The position numbers were made by a program, and so were the translations under genes. Positions 1 to 12,200 of a DNA stretch of 64,000 nt are shown here, piece by piece. The stretch comes from Neodontobutis hainanensis (Eukaryota > Chordata > Actinopteri > Gobiiformes > Odontobutidae): contig JALDNG010000090.1 of NCBI GenBank assembly GCA_024349245.1, forward strand, positions 216,001 through 280,000, written 5' to 3'. Positions within the stretch are counted from its first letter, which is position 1. The number at the start of each line of letters is the position of its first letter. A model generated the notes under the pieces. The model was not told where the DNA came from and did not search any database. It saw nothing but the letters and a program-made list of their open reading frames with translations.

Positions 1-609
1 TCCACATTAAGAGAGATTAAGAAATATAACGAGTCTTTATTGGAACGCCAAATGGAAAACCTCTGTTTTGCATTTTCGGTAAGATGAGTGTTTAGATGGA
101 TCTCTCAAGAAACACCAGTTCACCACTTAGCTCAGCATTTAGCAAAGAGGTAGTCACGGTAGTTCAGAAGTAAATGTTCTTATCTAATCTTATCTTATCT
201 AAGTAAGCAGGGCATCCGTTCATAAACCATTACCAGCTACAATCATATGTATTTCCATTTAATTAGAAGCTGAATTTTGAATTTATTGTCCAATAACACA
301 TTCAGCTAAAAAAAACAAAAGGAAAAGTTCACTGCTCAAAATGAAGGGATGGGCAATTTATGTTGGTCACAGAGCTTCAAGTTTGCAACAACCTACAATT
401 ATTATGACTTTGCCCTGGGTTTGCTGTGAACACTCAAAAACTGAGGTTCCGCGTCACCCCAGCTGGTCAACAGTGACTCTCCAGAGACTTAATACCAACC
501 TGGGGGCCATGTTGTGACCCGAGGATCTACGGCTATTTTTCTAAATATTTACCAGTAATGTACCAATAAAGCTGAAATAAAAAAGGAGTTCCCCCCCCCC
601 CCCACTTAC
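1..609 (-). other. akt2 intron sequence, no exon seen
   Basis: This lies downstream of the akt2 exon at 610-675 and must be intron, because the kinase domain is incomplete. I find no continuation of the kinase domain on the minus strand. A run of 13 C (591-603; G on the sense strand) lies seven bases inside the intron from the splice donor. A short run of TTATC-like repeats sits near 181-202. Confidence 0.6.
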
Positions 610-2150
610 TGTGAGAAAAGGGTGTCGTGTGTTTTGTAACACTCTGCTTTCTGTAACTGTGTGGGCCACCTCATCCTGCAATAAAACAACCCCGCGATGA
701 ACATTTAACAAAATAATAAAATAGCACAATTTAAATATTGAGTTGTTGGATAAACATTTTCTATAGTTCACATAGACCTAACTAAAACCAAGTACACATA
801 CAAGCACATCTGACATACCTTGGCTATGATGACCTCTTTGCGCAATATTTTCATGGCATAATGAACTCCAGTGGACCTTTCCTTGACCAGAATCACCTTT
901 CCAAACGTCCCCTTTCCGAGCAGCTTTAGATATTCAAAGTCACTCATATTCTAGTAAAGGAAAACACAAGAATATGACAGCCATTGTTCCACTGTTCCAA
1001 TATGACAAAAGTAAATTACTATTTTAATCACATTAATAAAAACACACTAACCAAGAATATACATCCAATATTACAATATGTTGTAAATAAAGATTTTTGA
1101 AAAGATAGGTACTGGATAATATTTAATTCTGACAAATGAAGATAGACTGAGATTTAAACCACAACAGAAATGAGTATCATTTGTTTCATACTGATCCTCA
1201 CATAGGCCACTTCAGCTACAGGCACTGATTCCTCCCTTTAATGCACATTATAGCAATGCATTAGGTTACCAAGTTTATACATTAATTGCAATTTATTTAA
1301 CTAAATATTACAAATGCAAGGTCGAATACATGGAACAAAAACCATTAGATACAGTTTATTACAAAACAAATCATACCACTTTGTTGCGGCTCTTAGACAT
1401 GGCCACCTCCATATCTACAAAACTGCACTCAGTCGGTGAGCCAAACACCTCCATTGGCTCCTCCTCTTCCTCCTCACGCATCTTTAGACTGTTAGCCACT
1501 GACTGAATAGCCCGCATCCATTCCTCTCTAATAAGAAAATAATTAGGCAGGGACATTGAATAACGTATTTCCTTTACATACTAGTAAAAATGTTAAGAAC
1601 GTAGTTTTGAAGGTGTTTTCCTGCAGAGTGTTAGCCCTGCCTCCACCTACCTCTCGTCATTAGTGTCCACATGAAAGGTACGTTCAATAAACGTGGTCCA
1701 CTGTAGGCAACGGATGACAAATGTATTTGGCTTGGGCCTTTCAGTCTTCATTAACTGGCATTCTGTAAAAAATAAACAAACAAAAATAAAACACACAAAG
1801 ACACACAATTTATAAAAAAATGGTTGAAGGCTATTGAGAAATGCAAACATTATCATTGTCTATTGACAATGCTAATGTACTGTAGCAGTACTGACGTGCT
1901 ACTGAGAAGTTGTTGAGAGGTGGTGAACTCTGGTCATTCAGATCCGGTTTCTCTTTGTGGCCGATAAAGGAGCCATCACTTTTTAAGATAAAATATCTAG
2001 GCCTCCAGGTCTTGATGTATTCACCTGCAAGACAGTTTTATGTTTGTATACCATTTCAAGATTATCAACAATGATCATTTACTACAGATTGATAGGATTC
2101 ATACCTCTTTTTTGGAGCCAGCCCTCTCTGACTATACTGACTTCATTCAT
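610..2150 (-). CDS. akt2: AKT2-type serine/threonine kinase, 5' part (6 coding exons; continues left of window)
   Basis: Phosphoinositide-activated kinase of the PI3K-AKT pathway, cytosolic and recruited to the plasma membrane. Coding exons in order: 2105-2150, 1896-2024, 1651-1762, 1377-1527, 819-950, 610-675. All have GT-AG borders and join in phase to 212 codons. The protein starts MNEVSIVREGWLQKRG and carries PH-domain residues K14, E17, R23 and R25, which in the family bind PIP3 headgroups. The PH domain ends near RTFHVDTNDEREEWMRAI. The linker has six glutamates in a row. The kinase N-lobe begins at SDFEYLKLLGKGTFGKV with the glycine loop and the lysine of YAMK. RKEVIIAK and DEVAHTVTESRVLQNTRHPF match AKT2 better than AKT1 or AKT3 as I recall them. 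The remaining kinase domain and hydrophobic tail lie outside the window; bases 1-609 show no further exon. The paralogue assignment is slightly less certain than the family. Confidence 0.92.
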
Positions 2151-3199
2151 GGTGAGCGATGCGTTTCAGAGAGGGTCAGGAAACGGGAGGATGGGGAGGG
2201 GAACGATGGCTTTGTTTTTTGTTGTTTGTTTGCTTGACCTCTTCAATTCTCAGTCATCAAATAGTACCCTCTGAAGAAGACAATCACAATACTTCTTCAT
2301 AAGATAGGATAGGATAAGAGCTTTTGTTTACACGCAGTTTTATCAAGGGAAAGTGCAATGTCTTATTTTTTTTAAATACGGTTAAAAAACACTTGAAAAA
2401 AGTGAATAATAGCAATGTGTTTATTTCTGTTCAACTGCCTTAGTGGTTTAAAAGTGGCCTAAAACCTAGTTCAACTGTTTATTATTAATCTGACCAGCAT
2501 TTACTACACATTCGTTTAAAAAATGTCACATCCAAATCGACTGTCGGATAGTTGTTGTTTGCTAGCCAGTGTCCAGCAGCCTTTAACATTAGCCGGAGTT
2601 AGCACGCTGACAGTAGCTAGCAGTGAGCTAATCGCAATGAGTTAACTTTTAACAGATGGTTTATTAGAGGCAACGGAGCTACTAAATCATATCAGTAAGA
2701 CAACCACATTTAAATATAAAATATTTTTATGCATGTGTGGCGTATTTATATACTGAAAAACGGGGAGGATAATGTCTCTGGAAACAAAATCATGTTTTTC
2801 CGTTTCAGGTCCAGCAGCCAGTTTGGTAAAGCTCGGTTACTTGTAGTTACTTATTAGTTAGATATTTGGCACTGAATGTCGCATATTGCTGCTTATTTTC
2901 ACACGTCACACAAGTAAATACTTGGTAGACAGCCCCCAGGAGTTGATAGATGGCGGTCTCGAAACGCCTGCACCGTCTGCTTGACCTTATCTGCAGAAAC
3001 TTTTGTTTATTATTAGTAAACAGTCCTACTTTAGCGATCTTATACCTTGAACTGATGTGGCCTTGCTACTAGCGACTGATGACAGTATTAGGGTAGTTTA
3101 ATAAACTATTAGTAAAGACTATCCCAAAGTCCAATTTTACGGCGTATTACATACTGAACAACTATACAATAAGGTTACACATACATTTGAGCTGGTCTT
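2151..3199. other. akt2 upstream / 5' intron region, no gene seen
   Basis: This stretch lies immediately upstream of the akt2 start codon. It probably contains the 5' leader and first intron. No coding exon or recognisable repeat was found. Plus-strand reading frames over 2040-2274 overlap the antisense of the first akt2 coding exon and are not genes. Confidence 0.4.
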
Positions 3200-3510
3200 T
3201 AGCCCACGTTGGTGTCGTTTTCGAAAAGCTTTGACAGGCTGGATCCAGAGCAGGCCACATCCACCAGGAAAAAAAACACTATGGACTCTCTTCTTCTGGG
3301 AATAACAGCGAATGTCGCAGCGCCGTATGCACATAACGCCATCTGGTGGCGAGATAGCGCAATGCTCTCGAGTACTCGCCCTGCTGCCCTTTTCTGTCAT
3401 AGAGGAGACCAGGCCGGGGCATCCTGTCGCACTCAGCCACGTGACAGCCAAGGATGTACTAGTTTTAACTCTGTATGGGCGGAAGTTATCGGGTGTCAAA
3501 AAACAAAAAA
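3200..3510 (-). promoter_or_regulatory. candidate akt2 promoter / 5' region
   Basis: This stretch is more GC- and CpG-rich than its surroundings. On the plus strand it contains an ETS-like site overlapping a GC box (GGGCGGAAGT, near 3478-3487), an E-box CACGTG near 3439, and a CTCF-like site at 3336-3349. It lies between the 3' end of vasp and the akt2 start codon, where a non-coding first exon of akt2 would be expected. I could not place the transcription start or the first splice donor. The two overlapping plus-strand reading frames here resemble no protein I know and are probably chance. Confidence 0.35.
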
Positions 3511-3719
3511 GCAAAAAAAGCATAGTGTTTAACTGAGCTGAGCACCAATGTAGATATGCGTAATATAAATAAGCTATAGGTTGCACATTAGCATTAAAGA
3601 CTAACCATGATAATATAAGTCCACCCTTAAGCGTCATAAGGCTCTCTATTAAAAAAACCTTAAAACAGAAAGTCACACACACAATTCATTCAAAAAGAAC
3701 TCCATCAAGCCAATTGTAT

Positions 3720-3737
3720 GTTTTTTATTTTTATTTT
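3720..3737 (-). other. vasp poly(A) signals
   Basis: Two AATAAA hexamers on the minus strand (3730-3735 and 3724-3729) lie about 110 bases after the vasp stop codon at 3844-3846. They are a plausible cleavage signal. Within the same 3' UTR a short direct repeat (ATAAAGATTTTAAGT) occurs twice, near 3769 and 3791. Confidence 0.5.
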
Positions 3738-3843
3738 AAATACAGTGCAGCAGTGACAATTTAGTTTAATAAAGATTTTAAGTTTGTGCATAAAGATTTT
3801 AAGTCTGAAATGTTGCCTTTAGTTTAATATTCATTCCACTTAT

Positions 3844-6800
3844 TCAGGAGTCCTCATTCTGGGGCAGTGCAATCTGTAGCTGCTGAGTCAAGGCTGAAAA
3901 ACAATACAAAGAAGAGACAAGAATTAAGATGGCCTCTGTCATGCACCACACTGTTACAAGGCAAGACAGAATGGAATCTCACCTGCAATGATCTCCTCTT
4001 TGACTTTATGAAGTTCCTTTTTTACTTCCTCAAGAATCTCCTACACGCACACACACAAACAAATGCAATATTGTTAGTTAATAATTTTAAATGCTAAAAG
4101 TTGATGGGGTTTGAACTGAATTGGAGAAACAAACCTGCTTCAAACGATCAATATCCAAGCCATCACTTCCTGTTACCTCTGAGTTCCTTTTTGCCATCTT
4201 CACCCTCAAATACAAACAGTTGCACCAATGTTTAAATACTACAGTGACATAATAATATAGGTAAAGTATGTTAATAGCTATGCAGAGGCAGAGAAAAGTG
4301 AGACATTTAAAGCTTAATAAATTATTATTGCCAGGCAAAGTTAGAATATAGATACTCATTTAGCACAGAGCATGTGACCTTATTAGGAGTAAGTAACAAA
4401 ATGCTGTAGAAGTTAAAACGATAAAGAACTAAACCTGAAAAGCCCATGTCAACTAAAAGCTTGTCCAAATAAAAGTGTCTTCAAAATCAATAGTCAGCCA
4501 CACGTAGGGACAGGGCTTTTCAGAGTCTGTTTGGAATGGAAAGGTCCCTCCGGGTTTTAAAATAAGTTTTTGGGACCATGAGGTAAGAAACAAAGCGTAT
4601 GGGTAGAGGAGAAAGAGGTCCTGGTTCCTGTAAAAAGAATGGCTGCTGCCTTTAGTACGTAAAGTATCTGGAGTCTGTTTTACCTTTTTTTGACTCAGGA
4701 ACAAGATTGTGACATTTGACAGGACAGAGGGTGATGTTTGAATAAGAGATCCGTGTGTTGGGTACAATGATCAGAATTTATGTTTTATAATGGTATAAGT
4801 ATATACCACAGTGCCTTTCTAATACTCGAAGCACTATTGCATTTCCAAACCAGTCATGCATGTAAACTAACTTTGAATAACCTTCAGATAACACAAACCC
4901 AAATAACCTATAAAAGTACAGTAGAAAACAGAAGCACTGCTCAAACCGTGCTTCTCTCAACGCTTCTCGTTTTTGCTATAATTACAGTCTCGGAAAGAAA
5001 ACCACAAAATGTGAAGCACTCTATTGGTGCACTGAGTAATTTTAGGAAAGCAGAAGTGAACGCAGTGCTCTATTTACTATAGAAAAAGTGAAGGCGCAGG
5101 ATCAGGGGGAAAAGATCTGTGAGTTGAAAGGGAGCTTAAGCAGCACTGGCTGTTGAGCAGGAGGTTGTACCTGGAGAGTGGGGTTGTGGTGGGAGAGGAG
5201 GTTGTGGGACTGGCGTCCCCTTGATTGTTGGTTAAAGATTTGGGCCTGGAAACATGCACAGGTGAACTGAACCATGTATTTGAATTTATTGCTCTGCATA
5301 AAATTGCCTGGTCTGTGAGAAACCATCCTAATTGTGCTACTGTTCTATTCAAAGTCTGGTCTCTGTGGGTTTAAATTGGATTTCCAGGGGGCAGTGTAAT
5401 ATATAAAAAGATTCAGAGAAATGAAGACTGCAACATAAGTTGCCCAGGGTTTTACAAAAACATAAAAAATTAGCCCTTTAGGAATAATTAGAATTGGCCA
5501 TTAAAAAATAAATTTGGTATGGGTGGTCAGGCTACTAACAAAGATGACTGAAAATCATATCTATTAGTTCTACAGAAATAAAAAAAAATATACATGAATA
5601 ATACTCTGTTAAGGCACTGAAAAAAATATGTTTCTTACTGTATTGTGTAAAAGCTCATATTGGAACAAAATAGTCTTCACCTTTCAGTTTGAACTTGCTA
5701 GGTGAAGACTATTTTCACACAAAAATGCAGATAATAGCTGTACTCCACGTGCTAGGCTTTCACACTTTCTGTTTGACTATATCCGATAACGACCATATAT
5801 TGCCAACACCTTTGTAGATGATGCTATTGGTGCTGAGGTGTTGGGTTTCTCACAGCCTGCGTGTCATTGTAGCACCAATCCCAAAGCATAAACAATTTTT
5901 TCATAAGAACAAAACTATTACTGTGTAATGGCCTTAGTAATGCCATGTCTTAGCATTTTTTAAGATTTAACAACAATCCGGTATATAGCTAATATCATGA
6001 AGCCAAAGTGCAGTATATTGTGTTGCATCCTCTCACCTGGGCATGGTGGCAGCTTTTTCTCTAGACCTTTCATTGATCTCTGGTAGATTATACATGAGGA
6101 CACATCATCAGTTACATTTAATCAACGTTAGTCTTTTTTTTTTTCACAAAACGCAAAAGCAAACAGACAAACAAACAAGCAGGAAGACAAACACATAAAA
6201 CAAAACAATGTGCAATGTCAGGGGTGGGCAATTAATTTTTCTCATGGGCCACATTTGAACATGGGACTCTGGTGGGCCGGGGCAACATGGTGGACTCACT
6301 TATGCTCAATAAAAACACTTTTTTTGTCTACAGTTTAAAGTTTGAACTATAGAAAAAAACAATAAATGCTATATATTCAACAACACAGTCACAGCTGCAC
6401 CTCAGTTTCAGATCCACTTTTTACAGGTTGTTAAAAAAAACTGAACTGTGAAAACTATCACTCTGTGAGTAGAGATGCTAGCTTTAGAAAAGGTTGTTAA
6501 AGTTTGGTGCATGTTGTAGTCGAATTATCCGATCACTGCCAAAGATTGAAGAAAGAGGAAAAATATATGCAGTGTATTATAATCATAAAAAAAATTGGAT
6601 AATGCTTGGCAGGTGGGATTAAACAGCCCAACAGACCACATGTGGTCCCTTAGTTTGACCACCACTGCCCTATGTGTTAGACAAAACCCCTAACCAAAAA
6701 AGATAGTCTGCGTTTCCTGTGTGAATGCCTCGTAGTTATTAATAGGGTTCAATAATGTCTTCAGTAGCATGTTTTTACAGCTAACGTTACCTTCTGCTCC

Positions 6801-9800
6801 TGAGAACCTTGATGACGCTGATTCACTACCTTCCTGTGGTCACATTTAGAAATGCAATTATTTTATTGAAGACTCTTATACCAGCAGTTTGACATACTAT
6901 AGTGTAAATGTTCATTAAAAACAAACTTACATTCTGTGGTGCATCCTTTTTTGGCAGTGGAGCGTTTGTAGCCTTCCTCCTGTGTGGTGGGAGGATTAGA
7001 ACACTCAATAAACCTTTGACTGCTATTAGATCTACATATTTAGTTGTTATATTTAGCAGTATTACATGACATATACCTTCTGGCCAGAATTGCACTCATT
7101 TCTCCCATTAAGTCTCCCCCTCCACCACCTCCACCAGATGATTGTTTGGGAGCTGGGGCAGCAGCTGACCCTTCATCCTAAATAAACACCACAACACATT
7201 TCAAATAATAACTCATATCAGACTGTTGTCTGGTCAATTATCTATGATTATAGCAGAATATTGTTGGCATTCTATTAGAATTCTATTAGAAGTTATTGGT
7301 AGCTGTAAACATTTTTGCTTTTGTGTGAAATTGAGGAAATACTATTTTAGAATATGATCTAGACACGGTAGTCTTAGGTTAGAGTCGGCTACAAACCACA
7401 TAAACAACCACTTCCTGAACTAGAGATGCACAAGCAGACACAACATATATAGTGCCACACGGAGTTGTTAAAGTAGACAGTGGAGCTGTATATGTATACA
7501 TGAAAATGTGTGGTCACCAAATCTAGCACAACATCACTATTGTAGTCTTTAAACTTTTTTTCTATTGTTTCTTACAGTGTTTGACCCCATCATGTTTTAG
7601 TTGTGTGTCTGCTGTTTCAAAATGGTCACATCAATTTTAGCCACTTAGAAAGGAATTGGTTGTTTGCACCATAGTCCTGACACTGACTCAGATCTTTCAG
7701 TTCTTTCAGTTGTAGACAATAGCAAAATAGTTCTTTGCCTTTATCTGAACTCAGAAATGAAAAAGGGTCAAGATCAGTGCCAAGAATCAAACCTGGGTCC
7801 CTCTGGTGATGCTGAGCACATTTTAGCAGGTGAGCCATCAAGATACCAATATAGCAAATGATGCATACACACTTTATTAGGTCTAAAATATGCTTTATTT
7901 TGCACCACTGCAATGCATACAGGGTCTACCTTTTGTAATATTCTATCCATAAATAAAACTAAAAGTGATAGTATTTTGTCTGACAGAAATGATAACACGC
8001 CCAAAAAATGGGGTAGAAAATTTGCCAATTTTGCTTAATGATAGGGGGCATTATTACTTTGTCTATGAGTATAATATATAGCCCAAGTACACTCTGTGAC
8101 TCTGTGTCTGTGACACACACTAAACTTAATCCAAACTCAGACTGAAAGCTGACACATTGTTAAAGTGTATTAGAACAAGATTAGTATGTGCAAAGAAATA
8201 CTCAAAAGTAAGATTGCCATATGCCATGTTTTACACGCTGCAGTATATGTTCCCCTTTTTCTCTTTATAGTGCTGTTGGATAGATTATACTGTAAAAGAA
8301 GTTAATTAAAGCAAAGCAAATTATTAATAACGCTCTGCTGAAGTGTCAAGAGCTTCAAAAACTCAGTGAAATCTGTGTCTCGTTTATGTCCTCTCTTTTG
8401 GTGAGATGTTGGTACATCTCGACTCAAAAGGTCTCTTACCTTAGGGGCTTTGCGCAGTTTGGCCCCGGCCAGAGCTGCAGCTAGATCATTGGACCCTCCA
8501 CCACCACCACCTCCTCCTCCTCCACCACCTCCACCTGCAGGAGGCGGAGGAGGGGGTGGAGGTGGTACTCCACCACCAGAGGGAGGCGGTGGGGCAGGGG
8601 GGCATGGTCCTGCTGAAGGAGCTGGGCCTGGAGGTGGAGGCGGTGCAGGAGGGGCTGGTGGTGCAGGAGGGGCAGGCGGGGCAGGCGGGGCAGCAGGGGC
8701 AGCGGGAGGGGCAGCAGGAGGTGTAGGAGGGGCTGCAGACTGTCGCTCCCGGGCCAGACGCTCCTGTTCTTGTCTTTGTTGCTCCAATCTAAACAGTCAC
8801 AGTGCAACGGGTCAATGTAAAACTCTGGTTTAAAGGTTTAGCTGTATTACTTAAATTGTGTCAAACAAAAATCTATTGTATGAGCTGTATGAGGTGAGAA
8901 ATGAAATAAATGAAAAAGAAATGAGTTGCATTTTGATGAAAACATATCAGCATACCGTTTCTGCTGTTCTAGCTCCTGAGCAGAGGGTCCATTATGGGCT
9001 GGGCCTAAACAAAGAACAGCACTGTTAAATTCAGGTCTTCCTTTTGTGATAAAAAGTGAGAAAAAAAGGAACTACATGACTGCCACAGCCTTACATTTTT
9101 ACTATCAGTGATGACAATGCAATTGGTAGAAGAAGGATTTCTAGTATGTTTTAACTAAACTATGCTCATAAATAAAGCTCAATGGAGCTTTGAAGCTGGG
9201 CAGAGTATGTTTAAAAGTTTAACATAGCTTTCAAACTGTTGGCAGTAAAGCACTTAAACTGCCTTGATATGGTCACAAACATGACAAAAGTCCTCATATG
9301 TGGGTTACCTTAGGCATCTTTTAGACCTCGCATTTCTATCTGGACCAGCTCTGATGCAACATGTGAATGCCTTAAATGAGTCTGGAATGCACACATCTGG
9401 AGTTGGCCTGACTCACATGTATTTAGATAAATTTCTGTGAATTAGTGTTAAATGGATATGTGTTGTAGCTTGTGTTAAAAGTTGAAATGGTGTTTAGCCA
9501 CTAGGGATACTAGTGATGTTGGCCAGAAACCCCCAATGTCACTGTAGTTTTTAAGAAGTAGAATAGAGTAAAGGCCCTGTCATGTCCGGGAGTCAAACTC
9601 TGGACTTTCTTGCAACAGATTATTGGTCCCTCCACCAGCACTAGAGCGGTTATAGCACTGTGAGGCAACAATGCTAAGGTGTTTGGCAATGTGTGCACCC
9701 TTACAAACATATATCTGTTTTTGTTTAACAATCTTGTACAATAGAACAATACACCAGCAACTAAAGAAATAATTTAAATTCAAAATGTACAGAAATAGGC

Positions 9801-11825
9801 CTGGAGACATACATGTTTATTGTTGTGTGTGTTTGATAAATAGGTGTCAGTGAGAGGCAGTCTTCCTGTAGCCAAAAGTTGAATTGGCTCCAGTAATTTG
9901 TTAGCATGCAACATTTTTTTTGCAGTCTTGTTTTCACCTCTCTATTGGTCTTACTGTGCAGAATAATTTGTCGCATATTTGGACGTTACTCATTATTATG
10001 CAGACTTGTGGCTGTATTTACCTGCAGAGGCTGGTGCATTGAGAGCTTCTAAAGCATGAAGCATAGAGCTGGCAAAAAGGGTGGCGTCCTCTTTACTGCT
10101 GAAGTTTAGCCCCCACACCTGTTTGGGGTCACGCCATTGGTGGAAGTTGGGTGTGGCTTGGTTATACTTCATCCCTTTTATGATGGGGCAGTTAATCACA
10201 ACCTAGAATAAAAAGAAAGACACAAGCTTGATTAGTTTGCTTGATTAGACATCACAACAACATAAAACCTATTCATGAAAAGACGTTTGTTTGGTGGAAC
10301 ATGCACAGCAAGGCAACAGTGTGTCACAAAGGGTTAAAGCTTTACTTTCAAATAGATCCGAAGAGGAAGTTGCATGAGTCAACCTTCTTCTGCATTACAC
10401 AGAGTAATCTTTCAAAAACTGTGAAACAAGCTGTAAATCAGTCATGTTGAAAAGTACAGTGTAGCCTATGTTTTCCCAGTGCCAGATAATAATAGCAATA
10501 CAAAATCAGCCCACACCTGCTGGTCAGCCTGTAACTTGCGTCCCACCACTCGAAAGGTGTTGGCCACGGGGCTATGGTAGATCTGAACTCGACTGAAGGC
10601 CGGAGTGTCAGAGCCTGCGGGGACCCAGCGTTTGCTCGTGTCATCGTACAGCATGACGGTGGCTCTCACCTGGCAGATACTGGACTCACTGTGGGATGGA
10701 GGGGCCACATAGTGAATAAAAGGAGAGGGGTACATATCATTTTTGAGAGAGACAGCACAGAGATAGTTCAGTCACACACAACAACAACAACCCTATTTAC
10801 CCACTGGCCTCAGAGTCAGTGAGATACGTTCTGTATGACGAGAGATTATTATTAAATCCAAAAAGTTTGCAAAAACTTCTGTGGTTCAGTCCCATGCCTC
10901 TATACACTGAATCAGTATTTACTTTTCTTTGATTGTCTTTTTCTTTTCGTGTCTTAAGGGATGTTTTATGGCACTCCTCCTAAAAAATCAAGGAGATATG
11001 CAAACTCTTTAATTCCTTCTGCCATCAGGCTTTTAATTACTGTTGACAGCAGCAGTTAATCAAAGTCGTTCTATTATCATTTTTATTTATTTACCTGCAG
11101 CTGTAACAGTTCTGTACGACACATCATGACTTGTGTATTGACTTATAAGGTAACTAGATTGGATACATTGAACCTCCTACATGGTTTGACTGTAAAATGA
11201 TGTTTTCACACATAGTTAGGGCTTTTGGTAATGTTATTAAGCGGCATACTTTTACCAGCTCTTCTCTGGTTTGTGTCATTTCATTTTTCATAGGCTCTTG
11301 TAATTGTCACTTTTGTAAATCTTTGTGGATCCTAACAATAAGAATCATGTTTTTTGTGCAGCTGCATTGGGCATTCTAATATAACACTGCAACACTCACC
11401 CTAGAGTAGAATATAAACGCTATTTTCTTAAATACAAACCAAAGTTTAGGGGTTTCACAGTGTGAGAAATCTTTACTTCCTCACATTTTTTCTTATAACC
11501 ACTTCCTGTGTTCTGCACAATGGCGCAAATATTCAGTGCCTCACCTGTTGTTGATGACAAATTAAAACTTAGTTTTATTACTGATTTTATTACTTTATTA
11601 CCTATACATGCATCCTAATTTGATTCTAAAATAGACACAGTAGCTAAATTAACAAATCAAATTTACACCTGCACTGCAAGATAGCTGTGACCGTAGTTAC
11701 ATTATGATGAATCCTCCACATTCACACAAGCATTTGTAAATGTCATATGTTTTCACATGTCGCTGCATTTGTGACGGTAATGTGATCCTTAGTAAAAAAA
11801 GGTTACTAAATAAGACTTACGCCAT
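3844..11825 (-). CDS. vasp: vasodilator-stimulated phosphoprotein (Ena/VASP family), complete, 13 coding exons
   Basis: Actin-filament elongation factor of focal adhesions and the leading edge. Coding exons in order: 11821-11825, 10517-10688, 10022-10202, 8956-9004, 8440-8788, 7077-7177, 6931-6979, 6791-6833, 6037-6079, 5171-5245, 4135-4204, 3983-4040, 3844-3893. They join in phase to 414 codons plus TGA, against 380 residues in human VASP. The EVH1 domain spans about 1-118 (SICQVRATVMLYDD, FSRVQIYH, QATPNFHQWRDPKQVWGLNF). A Q/E/R-rich stretch and then a proline-rich region follow at about 150-235, for profilin. The G-actin site is LAAALAGAKLRK near 240-250, the F-actin site LMGEMSAILARRRKAT near 275-290, and the C-terminal tetramerisation coiled coil EILEEVKKELHKVKEEII near 380-397. 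FSRVQIYH and the TPNFHQW-QVWGLNF pattern favour VASP over ENAH and EVL. The two-codon first exon (ATG GC, then GTAAGT) is the least certain part. Confidence 0.93.
6219..6667. mobile_element. hAT-type MITE in vasp intron
   Basis: The left end reads CAGGGGTGGGCAATTAATTT. The right end, read on the minus strand, starts CAGTGGTGGTCAAACTAAGG. These are characteristic hAT (Charlie-like) terminal inverted repeats. The interior is AT-rich without a transposase frame, so the element is non-autonomous. The 8-bp flanks (TGCAATGT and CCCTATGT) agree at only five positions, so the target duplication has decayed or the ends are off by a few bases. It lies in the intron between the vasp exons at 6791-6833 and 6037-6079. 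Confidence 0.6.
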
Positions 11826-12200
11826 ATTTCAGCTTCTTGAACAGCTTCTGCGTCTGGCCCAACGATGATCCTCTCAATATATTTCAGACTGAACCAGAAG
11901 TCACTGCTCCCTGCACACCTCCGGCGCTGGCTGCCATGTCATAGTTTAACACCAACCACTTGCACTTCTGCCTTTGTAGTCTCATTTCATAGACAGGTTT
12001 TTTTTGCTCTCTCTCTCTTCTTTCTTCACACTTCCTGTTCGTCTCTGCTCCTCTCGCTTGTTTTTAATTATCATTTCACACCTCTGTCTTCTGGTTTTTC
12101 CTTGCACGGCTCTGATTTGTGTGTGGGGTCTGTTATCGGGCAAGAGGGAGTAGTAGTATGAGCACAATCGGTGTCTGGTTGGATTCAGATAGTGTGTCTC
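11826..12200 (-). promoter_or_regulatory. vasp 5' leader and putative promoter region, with a short upstream ORF
   Basis: The minus strand directly upstream of the putative start codon is open transcript-like sequence. It contains an upstream ATG near 11940 followed by 16 more codons and a TGA near 11888, out of frame with the main ORF and ending about 60 bases before the start. Such an upstream ORF could limit translation, but this is inference. No TATA box was recognised. Confidence 0.3.

Noticed and set aside
541..771. GGGGELLFYFSF after the akt2 HPFLT segment, resembling kinase GGELFFHLS
   Set aside because: The exon ends at a clear GTAAGT donor. The resemblance is an intronic read-through of the G-run.
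3137..3682. 181-codon minus-strand and 107-codon plus-strand frames between vasp and akt2
   Set aside because: They have no recognisable domain, overlap each other on opposite strands and lie in the likely akt2 promoter.
8450..8833. Plus-strand Gly-rich 127-codon frame
   Set aside because: Antisense shadow of the vasp proline-rich exon.
10970..11110. TTCCTTCTGCCATCAGGCTTTTAATT, similar to the end of the LINE at about 14160
   Set aside because: The match is short and the flanks show no LINE frame, so it is too weak to annotate inside the vasp first intron.
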